Source of the DNA: Plecoglossus altivelis
Taxonomy: Eukaryota; Chordata; Actinopteri; Osmeriformes; Plecoglossidae
Reading direction: 5' to 3'
DNA: 64,000 nt
NCBI GenBank assembly: GCA_036571765.1
Contig: BROE01000007.1
Location: forward strand, 10,965,264 to 11,029,263
Positions 53,701-64,000 of this stretch are shown piece after piece. The translations under genes and the position numbers were made by a program. Below the pieces are notes generated by a model. The model saw only the letters and a program-made list of their open reading frames with translations, was not told the origin of the DNA and ran no database searches. How positions within the stretch are numbered: position 1 is the first letter of the stretch; every line of letters starts with the position of its first letter.

Positions 53701-56700
53701 CCTGCCCCTCCTCCCGTCTGGTTCTGACAGAACGGAGGAGGGAGCTTTCCCAGTAACCCACACTCCCCACCGTAACAGCTTTTACGATCGCACTGTCACG
53801 CACTATAAGCAAGGCCTCCCCTCACTGAGCCACAGGATGCTGTATATACAAGCCAGTTAGTCCTTGGAGGTCTACCCAAGTGACAGGGAGGGGAGTTAGG
53901 AATGCTGGGTATGAGCTCTGGTCATCTGTCTGTCCGGCACATATCTGTCTTACCCGCCAATTACTTGCTCCCACACTCATCTGCAACACTCCGAGAATGT
54001 GAGAGAAATAAACTAACCATGTTGTCCACCAGCCAATATAGAGGGTGGGTGAAATTGTCTGTCTATTGGAGATATGGATGCTGAGTCCAACAAGGCGATT
54101 ATAAACGAAGCTAAATTGATGTCAGCTGAGCAGAGCCGGTAGAGGTAGACGCATGGTCAGGATGCTTGTTGTTCCTCGCAAAGCTACCTGAACAAGCTGA
54201 AACACTGGATAGGACATATACATCTGCCTATTCATGAAAGGTCCTGCCTGTCTCATTCCTTGGTGTTTATAACTCCCTTGCTACCCTCCCCCCTGCTCCC
54301 CCCCCAAAAAAATGAGCAGCAAAGGAACCCCCCAAGGCAGCACAGTGACTGGTGGAGTTCATCAGCTTCCTCTCCAATGCCAACACACATCCACACTAAG
54401 CAGTTGGTTGGCTTGATCGCATTCATTTCTATGCAAGAATTTTGGAATGGGCACCATGCAGGGAACATGGCCCTTTCTACACCATCAAGCTGAATGGCTA
54501 TCACCACTAGGGTGCCTTAGCAACTTGCTTAACATTCACATCATTAACCCATCTCCCAGTTCTTCCTGATAGTATGCAGATCACACAAGGATTTATTTTC
54601 TCTCCCCGCGTCGCATTCGCACTGCTTTTAGAGCGAGGAGTCTCTGTCACATGCCTGGGGGCAGGCGGCCGCTGGAGCAGGCTTTGTTCGGGTGACAAGG
54701 CCTAGTTAAGCCACGGCTCTGGGAAGGGGTCCTGGAAATGAGACTGCTATAGAGAGCCAATCTGCTTTTCCCGGCGAATCGTTCTGTCTCCTTCACTGTT
54801 CTGGCAGTCCTCCATTGTGGAGAGAAAATGGTTACTCCTCTCTCTCTTCTTTCTCCTTTCTTTGCTCACTGCGGTACATTGGGCTGTATTTACTATCAGC
54901 ACTCTCATCTGTGTTCAAGGGAATTCTGGGAACTTGGGTGTGGGCGTTTTGGGTGTTATCTTAGATACATGGCCATGCTAGAAAAAGACTTGTGTTGTTG
55001 TTTTAATGAAACGTAGTCGGGGCAGCATTGTGTTGCCGCGACACTCGGGTTCAGGATAAAGTCTCGCAGTGCGCTTTGCACCTATTACTGCGGGTTTCAA
55101 GTCGTTGAGTCACTTTCAGGGACTTGCGGTGAGAGTTGCGGCTCCTGCTTTTTGGCCAGTAGGTGTCTCTATAAAGGTCGCTGAAGTGTACATTAAGGTG
55201 CTTACCTCATCAAATTGGACGAAACCAAGGGGATTATTGAATGAAAAATGAATCTCTCATCTAAAACTTATTATGGGTTTTTCTTCCAGTTTGTATAAAT
55301 AAGTAGTTCTCCAAAAAAAGTCCAAGTGAAAGCTGAAACTGGCCTCCAATGGTTCCTGCACAAAAGGATAGAAAGGCGGATGTGTAACAGGTCGCGACTG
55401 GCTGCGATTGTTGAGTGCCTGTAAGACTTGACAGGAGAGGGTCTGTACAAGTTCTTCAAAATAAGTACATAACTTTCACTCCTTGAAATAAATGGAGGAA
55501 TGAATTCTCGGATGCAAGCTGTTTTCATTATTTAGGAATGGAAAGTGAAAGCAAGCGCGCTGAAAGGGGGGGGTCCTTCCCTGGTTAATTATCCATCCTC
55601 TCCATAATCCTTTTGCTCAGCGTGTGGTGTGTGTGTGTGTGTGTTTGTGTCGATGTCTGTCAGTGTAATATGAGGCCTTGAGGGGTTATGTTGGGTTATA
55701 GTAGTACAACTGGGAAGAGGTATAGGATACCATGGGTTTCATGATGCCAGTGAAAGAATATCTCGCGCCACCATCTACGGTATCAACATTACACCTGGAC
55801 CAAATGCTGGCAAAACATACTGTCCAGTCTGGACTTGTACTCATCTCTGCATCTATAATGACATCACTATCCACCTCTACATGTCTCTGGCCGTGTGCTG
55901 GTTTTCAACTATGAGGTTTGCATGGTACTGTGAGACACATCTCGCAATAGTAACCTTACGCAATATCTACTTGGTGAAGCTTTGTCCTTTTAATGGCTGC
56001 TTCATTCGATCCCTATCAGTCGTATTGAGCGAGAGCTCAGCCTAGATGTCGTATGGTGAGCCAAACTGGGCATCATCTCAAGCTCCCCGGTCTTCTCACC
56101 CTTTAATGAATTCAGCCCAGCAGTAGTCGTCACGCGGCGTTGCCGTGCCAAGTGTTTACAGCGGCTCCCGAGGCCAAGGCTCTGGCTCGTCCATTCCAAG
56201 GTCAGCGGAGCAGGTCTACAGGCTCCGCCTTCCCCAGACTCGCTCTGTCGTCCTCCACCTTCATCTGTCACATCTGCCTCTCTGTATGCTCGTCCTTGAA
56301 TACCAGTCCACCGTCCCTGTACCTTCCCCGTACACCACCCTCCGCAGACGTCCTCCGACCACGACCGGTCGCCCTCACGTTACCTCAGCCCCTCGCCCGG
56401 CCTCTCCAGTCCACATCAAACGGCCCTCAACCTCCTCAGATCCCTGCCACAGACCTCAGGAAATGTGTCTGGGCTTATTCAACCCCGCGGCTCTGATAGA
56501 ATGAAAGCTCTAGGAAATCGCTGACCTTTTTAGGAAATCAATGAGTTTCTGATTTAATCCCCTCTGCCTGCGTGAAGGCTCCTAGGGGGTCCCATCTGCT
56601 TGTGCCGACCTGTGAAATGGATTGGAGGGCCTGGCTGAGGGGGGGGGACCTTCCCTCTTGAGCCTGCCCCTCGTTCCCCACCTCTAAGGAAATGCCATGC

Positions 56701-59700
56701 CTTTGTGGACGGAATCGTCATCAGCGAGGGCTGTTTCTCTCCGATGCTGCAAATACCATCTGGATTCATACGTTTTCTACACCCTGCTCCGACTTCTGGC
56801 AGGTGCCATTAATGTCATGACAACTCCTGTTGTGCAGACGAATGTTGAATCAATATACATGCCCTCAATGATACAGTACAATCAACCTTGGCTATTATGC
56901 AGTGTGAGGTTCATTACAGGCCTGACACTACATCACTGATTGCCTATTGGTTTCTCCCAAATCAGTATTATTTGCCCTCACTGTAAACATGTCAGACCCA
57001 ACAGATCGACCGATTGTTCTTTACGTAGAAACCTTTAATGCCATTATTTCAACATCTGGCCCTTTTAAATTAACGACCACAATCAATAAAATGACCACAC
57101 TCCCCGTGGATACGTAGGAAAGATGGGAAAATTGGGTTAGCTCCTGATGCCCTGATGGAAACAACTGTACCCCTTGTCCTCCCCTCTCACCGCACATATT
57201 ATGTTGCACCACTGTTATCCCACCGTGCCTGTAGTCAGCTTCTTCATCTCTGAAACACAGCTGTTCTGGACGTGCAAAGCCGACGGAGCCCTTCCTCTAC
57301 GTGCCGGGAGACAGGCCTGCACCTGGAGTTGTTTGTTGGGGATACCTCTGCAGTCAGGACAGCGAGCGGACATGCTGTATTCTTCCATGCTGTCAGCCAT
57401 TAGTATCCCCTGTCCCTCAGTCCTTCATACTGCCTCTGGAGGGATCTGCTTTCCACTCCTCCTGTCCCTCCCCATCCACCCACCTGCCCCGCGCTCACGT
57501 CTGCGGTTTGTTCTGCTGAATGGAAATGTGACATTTTCAGCTCCTTTGTCACAGGTGGAGGTAGAGAGAGAGAAAAGGCCTTAACGATGAGATGGTAATT
57601 GAAACAGGAATAATGCCATGAAACGGCTCTGAAGAATCTGCCTGGCGAGTTTGAAATCCTCCAGACCGTTAGTTTGATCATGAGTGACGGTCAGGTCATT
57701 CGCTCTCAGGTTTTTGACTGCGGTCTTGCACCATTTATCCCACGGACAAAGTTTTAGCGTTATCTGAAAATGTTAAATGCCGTTCGGTTTCAAAGACTGT
57801 GGCACATTCCATCCTCTGTTTCTGGCATTGTCACTGAGCGGAAAGGGAATATAAATAGTTTGCTGCTACAGTACGCGAACACAAGGCACTTTGTGCTCCG
57901 GCCGTATCTGGGCATCGACAGTCTGCTATTCATGTCGAAATGCTCCGAGAGGTGGAGGTTTGTTTTCCAGCAGACGTGAATGGAACAAACACGCGTCAAG
58001 ACCCAACTCTGATGCGTTTCCACGTTATTGACATGCCTCGGTGTTTGCGAAAAGCATTCAAGACATTCTTGGCATAGTCGTCGTGATTCATTGATAGGTT
58101 GAAATAATGAAGGACATGGATGGGGGGGGGATCTGAAAAAGCCTTTTTTAGCGCTTGGGTGACTGTTTGTGTTTGTGTTTGCGTCTCATTTGGTAGTGCT
58201 GTTGTTCTTCAAAGCTGCAGAGATGACGGAATGTCCCTTTATAGCACTTCCAAGTCTATATTTGAAGTTTTGCACATATCTCTGATGTGGATGGAAAAAG
58301 CCCTCTAATGATGTCTACCACTCATTTGAATGAGACGGAGTTTGAGTGGGTGGATGGGGTTAAAAAGGGGAGAGGACAGAGAAGGAAAGTGAATGAAATG
58401 ACAAAAGACAAACAGACCAGCCATGTCATCTGTTGACATATCTGTCCTGGTCTTGTTATTTCACCACAGTTGGTTTCATTAAATGTATTCCATATAATCT
58501 ATATTTACAAGAGAAAGGGAATGGGAGTGACACAGAATGGCAAGGATGAGGATAAGAGGTGAAAATGTTAAAACAGCTAAGCCAGACTTTCAAGGGTAAA
58601 ACAAGGACAGGGTGGGGTTGTGTGCCAGAGAGACCTCGACTCTCTCCTCACATCATCCTACTCTCGATCTCCCCCCCCCCATATGGCCCCCCAAAGCTTC
58701 ATTTCACGTCGAGCTGGGAAACAGTGTCCCTTTAATAAGACCCTCCTTCCTTTTATTCCCTTCGTACCCAACCTCCTCCTCCTCCTCGTCCTCCTCCCCC
58801 TCCCCGGTGGTTGCCATGACAACAGCAGCACTGCGCCATTCATCTGTTGGAGGAGACCTGGGCTCCTGCTCCTGCCGAGAGCCTCTCACATCTATACATA
58901 ACACGCTACGCGCAAACACAGTCACGGAGACGGACAAGGAGCCAGGGAGCCCCGTCAGTCCGTCCTCACCCTCTCGCTCTCCCAGGAACGCCTCTGTCCC
59001 ACCGTGTCGACTTCCCTAGTCAACAAGCTGCCTTGGAGAAGGTGTGAAGCCATCAGAGATGTCGCTCCCGTATCTCTCTCTCGCCGTCTCTCCATCCCTC
59101 CATAGTTACACAGGGGCTGTTGCCTGGACTTCTTCTGTTTCATCCTCCTCCTCCTCCTCCCCCACCTCCTCCCTCGCTTGATCCTGTCATCCTGGCATAT
59201 CTGCCTGCTTCCATATCAGTGACTGCGATTGAAGCGAACCGACGGCAGCAGCCCTGAGACCTGTGGAGATTACCTCAGAAAGAAGAAAAAGAGCGCTTCG
59301 CTTCCTGCCTTTCATCCTCCCTTCCTGGCTTGCCATCGGAGTGTGGGTGCGAGTGTGAGTTTTGATGAACTGGTCATCATTCAGGGAGGAAGGTCTGTTT
59401 GTGTCAGTGGACAGAGAGGCAGGAGAACTGCTGCCTTACTCGAGCCTTCCAGAATCATCCGGGACCTGGTTGGAGAATGGTGAGCCCAGCCCCGCCCTCT
59501 TTCGTTACCTTGGTTTCTGTCATCTACCTGCACTTACCTGGCATAGGTTATCCTACTCTGACCTGGGCCTGTGTCAGTGTGTCAGAGGCTAGCCAGTTCT
59601 GGGGCGGGAGGGGCAGCTTGTTGGCTGTTAGTTTGCATGCGATCGGACCAGCTTAGGATGGTCTGTTTTAGTTCCAGGACCGGACTGGTTTTGGGGGTTC

Positions 59701-61445
59701 TTTAGCAGTGACTTTGTGTCTGTTTCATGCGTCAGAGTGGGTGAGAAAGGGACTGGGTTTGAATTCACTGTCTTTCTGTCACAAACGGCACCTTGAGGGA
59801 AGCTCATAGCAGAGCAGATGTGAAGAACCTGGCAGATTGGTCGTAGCATCCCTCCATGTGTTGTTTTGGGGGGGGTGAGGGGTGGTATTGATTCCTGCTT
59901 TCAGCTCCATTGCAGACGGTGTCTCTATAGGGATATCTAGCTGGTGTCAGCGGGACCCGGTGCCCCGGTAGTGTCGGCATGGATGGGTCAGTGCCTTTGG
60001 ACTGGCAACACTAGCGATCCAGCGATGTGCAGGCGCCGACAGGAGAGAGAGGGCTTTGATCCGTCAGCTCTCAGTCAGGATCAGAGTGATAACAACAACA
60101 CGTCTTTCTCTTGGAGAATCTGGGTGGCGTGGGAAGGGTCAGCTGGGAGAGTGTTCTGGGTGGGGGGGGCTAGAGAGAAGGCCTGGGGGGTTGGGGGTTT
60201 GGGGTGGGGGGGGTTGGTGGTTGTAGTGCTGGTGGTGGTGGTGAGGGGGGAGTTATGGTGAACCGCTGCGACATTGCAGCGAGAGCTTCTCACCAGGCAT
60301 GTTAACATCACAGGATCTGACGACCCACCAGTCACACCTCTCTGCCGGCTGACTGGGTGGGATCGTGTTCATCTGTCGGATTACATCAATCCAGTGAAGG
60401 TCGCATCAGGGAAACGCTGACAGTTCCTACGAGTTTCGGCTCATATGGAGAACGTGGCTCAGAGCAGGAGCAGTCCGGGGGAAAGAGGAAGCTGCTGTGC
60501 AGAGCTACATGTGTGTGTTGTCGCTTGTGAATCGCTGCTTTCCCCTGCTAGCATTCCCCATTTTGTCTAGGAAGTATCTGTCGCAGTATCATGGATTGTT
60601 TCGTTAGTCTCTGATGGTGTGTCAGTGGTTCTCCTGTTCCTACTTGTTCTTGTGGTTCACTGTCATAGATGTCCTGCCATACCGACCTCACTACATGGAT
60701 AGTGTAGAGGTTCAAAGTTAAGGCTACCGTATCAGAAATGTCTTTGTAATGACATAACATTGAGCCCTTGTACTCTGTTTTGGGTCTGTGTGGGCAGCAT
60801 TCAGGCTTGTTGTAATGTTAGACGCCTAGTTATAAGGTCCACTTTAATACTGCATCAGAGACATGTGCCCTATTTATGGTATCGATTGCATGTAATTGCT
60901 CAATTCATCCTCTGTGTCCTCATGGCAGTCCCTTGACCCTGTATGAGAAAAGGTTTGTAAAATCCAGAAAAGTTGGAGCATAAGTCTGAGTGATAACTCT
61001 AGTCTTCAACGTCAATACTTATACCAGAACAACAGCCTGCGCCATCGGATGTAGAACAATTAAATCAGCAGTAACGATATTGTCTCCCTCATTAATTAAG
61101 GGGTTTATGTGCTTATCAAAGGCTAACCAGTGGACAATCAACAGTATCCTCCGCATGGGCCTGTAGTCTGGGGTACCCGGAAGAGACATCAGCCCATTAC
61201 ACCACTTAGCGCTGATTGGAAAGGCTCACAATGTGACTTCACTGAAAAGTGGGCACAGCTAGCACTCAGTGTGATACCCAGCAATAAATCAACGACAACC
61301 CCCTCCCCCCCTCCCCCTCCCCCCCTCTCTTTGTCAGGAAGAGAGAGGAGTTACAGCATGGATCTGTTTATGAACTGACTTCCGAAGTTGTTGAGACGTA
61401 CTCGGAACCAGTGTCCTGAAAACACCTTTACTCCCCTGAGTGGGG

Positions 61446-61484
61446 TGTGTGTGTGTGTGTGTGTGTGTGTTGTGGGGGGGGGGG
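61446..61484. repeat. (GT)n run followed by poly-G
   Basis: A GT run of about 12 units, then TGTGGGGGGGGGGG. Simple sequence. Confidence 0.88.
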
Positions 61485-61802
61485 GCTTGTCTGAATGGCA
61501 GTAGATGTTTGTCTGTGTGCAGTGTGAATCGTATGCCTCCACTGGGTTCCTCTAAGTTTACAGTGCAATACTTTGCAATGGAAGATGTGGAGTGTGAGAG
61601 AGAAGCCCGCAGTGGGCTATTAATAGCCTTGATAATGATTTGCTTACAAAACAGAGCAGTGGGATCACCATGTGATACATGCTACCTCGCAGTTTTCACT
61701 GCTGAATGTAGAAAGAGTAGCATACATTATTCTTCATGGCAGCTGAAACACTTTATCTTTTTGGGGGGGTTTGTTTGTGTACTTCTGCGTGGGTGTGTAC
61801 TA

Positions 61803-62032
61803 CTGTGTGGGAGTGCATGTAGGTATGTGCGTACGTGCGTGCACATGTAGGTATGCGCGTACGTGCGTGCACATGTAGGTATGCGCGTACGTGCGTGCAC
61901 ATCTGTGTGGGAGTGCATGTAGGTATGTGCGTACGTGCGTGCACATGTAGGTATGCGCGTACGTGCGTGCACATGTAGGTATGCGCGTACGTGCGTGCAC
62001 ATGTAGGTATGCGCATACGTGCGTGCACATGC
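61803..62032. repeat. 28-bp minisatellite with 100-bp higher-order unit
   Basis: The unit GTAGGTATGCGCGTACGTGC, then GTGCACAT, repeats in tandem. A variant leader, CTGTGTGGGAGTGCATGTAG, occurs at 61803 and again at 61903, so groups of units repeat with a 100-base period. The units are mostly alternating purine-pyrimidine and contain GCGCGTACGTGC palindromic cores. Confidence 0.9.
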
Positions 62033-62670
62033 ATCTATGGGTTAGGGTCAGCGTTCCCTGCACACACAACCAGCTCAGTCACCAATCGCATGTCTGCTGC
62101 TGAGCTATTTCCCCCTATGCTCTGTAGTTAGATAACACTGAAAATCTGTGCTATTGTTTAATGAAGTGTGACTTTTACAGAAGATTTGATGATTCTGATA
62201 TTTTACGCTTTTGTGCCCACGTAAATTTCCCAGTGATCTTGATGGCTAGGGCAGTTAAGACAACAGCTACCTGAATATCTGCAATTAGCTGAATCACTGT
62301 TTGAATGGAATGTTTCATAACTCTGGCGGTTGCTCAAGAAAATACTACCACCCAACCAATAGTTGCGGCCCGATGTTGTGTAGTGTGGTCTATGCATGCT
62401 AGCACGTAGCTGTAGCTTAGCTTAGACCAGCCTCTTGGGGCTGGTTCAGGTACTGTCTCAGAAGCCTCTCAACCAGGCATAGCCCTATAAATACCTTCTC
62501 CAGGGGTTAAAGCGGAGCCGTGAGAGGGGTCAAATAGGGGTCAAGGCAGCCTAGCCTATTATTAGGGACCTCTATCTCTCACTGGGTCCTAGACAATTAT
62601 ACTCTCACCTTCCCTGAGCAGTGTTTAATTTAACTTCACTCTAGAATTGGAAGGTTGTCTCTACTCCAGT

Positions 62671-62711
62671 ACCCCCCCCCCCCCTCCTCCTCCTCCTCCT
62701 CCTCCTCTTCC
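62671..62711. repeat. Poly-C / (CTC)n run
   Basis: A run of C followed by CTC triplets (TCCTCCTCCTCC). Simple repeat; the opposite strand reads as poly-Glu. Confidence 0.88.
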
Positions 62712-63344
62712 TCAAAGCAGCCCCACTTCAAGGTTGACCCTGACCACTGAGCAAAGGCGGAGCTGTTAGCTACATTTGAGTTACTGGCTACTAGCACCCT
62801 GTTAGCCCACCTCTCCTGCTGAGTCATGCACTGTTCTTCAGGAATGAGAGCTCGCCCCGAGTGGGCGGCTGGTCATAAGACCCCAGCATTGTGTTCTTAG
62901 CTAATCTCTCCACTAGCGTTCATCTCATTTGTTGTCCCTGTTCAAGGCTGCCATCCTCCTTAATGGTGTTGGCATCGTCTGACAGGGTTGCGCCGTGTAG
63001 CATTAGGAATAATGAATATGAACCGAGGGTCTAATCCAGGCACCGAGAGGTTATCTGAGGAAGAGAAGGAGTGTTAATGAGTCTTCTTAGGAGATCAGCT
63101 CCACCCTCTCTCCCAATTTTGCGTGTGTGCGTGTTACCTTGGTAGGCTAATCCTCTCCAAGGCTGTATCGACACAGCAGCTAAAGGATCCATTCTGTGAC
63201 GTTGCTTTTTTGTTTTTATAGCAGGAGCGTTTTCAACTGAATTTGAGTCGAGTGGGTTTACTCCGAATCAGCCTCCTGTGTGAAGGAACATAGGAACATG
63301 GTAACACCGGAAAGGGGGTGGCCACATTTTTACCTGCCTCGGAC

Positions 63345-63830
63345 CATGGAGAGGGTCCTGGAGAGGGTCCAGGAGAGGGTCCAGGAGAGGGTCCAGGAAG
63401 GGGTCCTGGGGAGGGATGAAGAGAGGATCCAGGAGAGGGATCAGAAGAGGATCCAGGGGAGGGATCAGAAGAGGATCCAGGAGAGGGATGAGGAGAGGGC
63501 CCAGGAGAGGTACGAGGACAGGGCCCAGGGGATGATCCAGGGGAGGGTTGAGGAGTGGAATCAGGAGAGGAATGAGGAGAGGGCCCAGGGGATGGTCAAG
63601 GAAAAGGTCCAGGAGAGGGCCCAGGGGATGATCCAGGGGAGGATTGAGGAGTGGAACCAGGAGAGGAATGAGGAGAGGGCCCAGGGGATGGTCAAGGAAA
63701 AGGTCCAGGAGAGGGCCCAGGGGAGGGTCCAGGGGATGGTCAAGGAGAAGGTCCAGGAGAGGTACGAGGAGAGGGCCCAGGGGAGGGTCCAGGGGATGGT
63801 CAAGGAGAAGGTCCAGGAGAGGGAGGTGAC
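63345..63830. repeat. GAGAGGGTCCAG minisatellite
   Basis: A purine-rich array built on the 12-base unit GAGAGGGTCCAG, with derived 30- to 60-base units (for example GGGATGGTCAAGGAAAAGGTCCAG) nested further right. Because the basic unit is a multiple of three, a 186-codon plus-strand frame stays open and reads ERVQERVQ. It looks like a coiled coil but follows the repeat exactly. Confidence 0.9.
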
Positions 63831-64000
63831 TGTCGGCTGAGGAGCTTTGGGGCTTGGAGGAATGCTACTGTATCAGCATCCGGGGTCCTCGTCACCATCT
63901 TCTCCCTCAACAGGCTGGACTCACTCACTCCTACCCTCAGCTCTGCTGTTGCCATAGTGACCATGGCTGCATGCTTTGCCTATTACAGCTCTGGGTGTTT

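Larger units (their letters stand above)
53055..64000 (+). other. tanc2: tanc2 intron, open at window end
   Basis: Eleven kilobases without a recognisable further tanc2 exon. It holds a 20-bp array (53.39 kb), short GT runs (55.63 and 61.45 kb), GGT/poly-G patches (60.16-60.25 kb), a 28-bp higher-order array (61.8 kb), a C/CTC run (62.67 kb) and a GAGAGGGTCCAG array (63.34 kb). A sequence ending GAATG|GTGAGC at 59479 resembles an untranslated exon but has no independent support. Confidence 0.55.

Noticed and set aside
53301..53756. Ser/Pro/Leu-rich open frames
   Set aside because: Frame shadows of the 20-bp repeat.
56140..56504. Two overlapping open frames of about 118 codons
   Set aside because: Both frames are open because the sequence is C-rich; neither shows a domain, splice sites or a tanc2-like motif.
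63280..63840. 186-codon plus-strand open frame
   Set aside because: It follows a 12-base tandem unit exactly, has no promoter or splice context and shows no domain. Listed as a minisatellite instead.

Overview
The window is vertebrate nuclear DNA, almost certainly from a ray-finned (teleost) fish. The genes have introns with GT-AG borders, all recognisable proteins are vertebrate orthologues, and the non-coding part is dense in (CA)n, CT/GA tracts and minisatellites. A tail motif shared by teleost SINEs occurs near 46.37 kb. One assembly gap (312 N) lies at 37761-38072. No prokaryotic or viral gene, CRISPR array, rRNA or tRNA was seen.

Layout. (1) 1-3.67 kb: the last four coding exons and 3'UTR of the retinoic acid receptor alpha gene (rara, +), cut by the window edge. 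(2) 4.6-13.9 kb: a complete mki67 gene (+), 16 coding exons that join in frame to 1935 codons plus stop, with a cell-cycle type CCAAT + CDE/CHR cluster about 1 kb upstream of the start codon. (3) 14.4-16.7 kb: a complete cntd1 gene (+), 7 coding exons, 307 residues. (4) 16.7-20.65 kb: a complete marchf10 gene (-), 7 coding exons, 700 residues, tail-to-tail with cntd1; a palindromic MITE sits in its likely 3'UTR. (5) 22.5-64 kb: the 5' part of tanc2 (+), divergent from marchf10. It has a probable non-coding first exon near 22.6 kb and coding exons at 38798-38864, 51536-51610 and 52875-53054, separated by very long introns. The gene continues beyond the window.

Context. rara, cntd1, marchf10 and tanc2 all belong to human chromosome 17q, and the head-to-head marchf10/tanc2 pair matches the human arrangement. 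mki67 is the outlier, since its human orthologue is on 10q. The products are not one pathway: a nuclear hormone receptor, a mitotic chromosome-surface protein, a meiotic crossover cyclin-like protein, a RING-CH ubiquitin ligase expressed in spermatids, and a postsynaptic scaffold.

The most interesting signals are these: the Ki-67 carboxy-terminal half rebuilt as an array of about 17 AT-hook-like basic repeats; the mki67 CDE/CHR promoter; a possible alternative tanc2 first exon at 51310 that reads in frame into a conserved exon; a long-hairpin MITE in the marchf10 3'UTR; and complementary CT and GA tracts plus several minisatellites inside tanc2 introns. I did not find a clearly new biological system. 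All calls come from reading the sequence by eye and from recalled family knowledge, without database searches.
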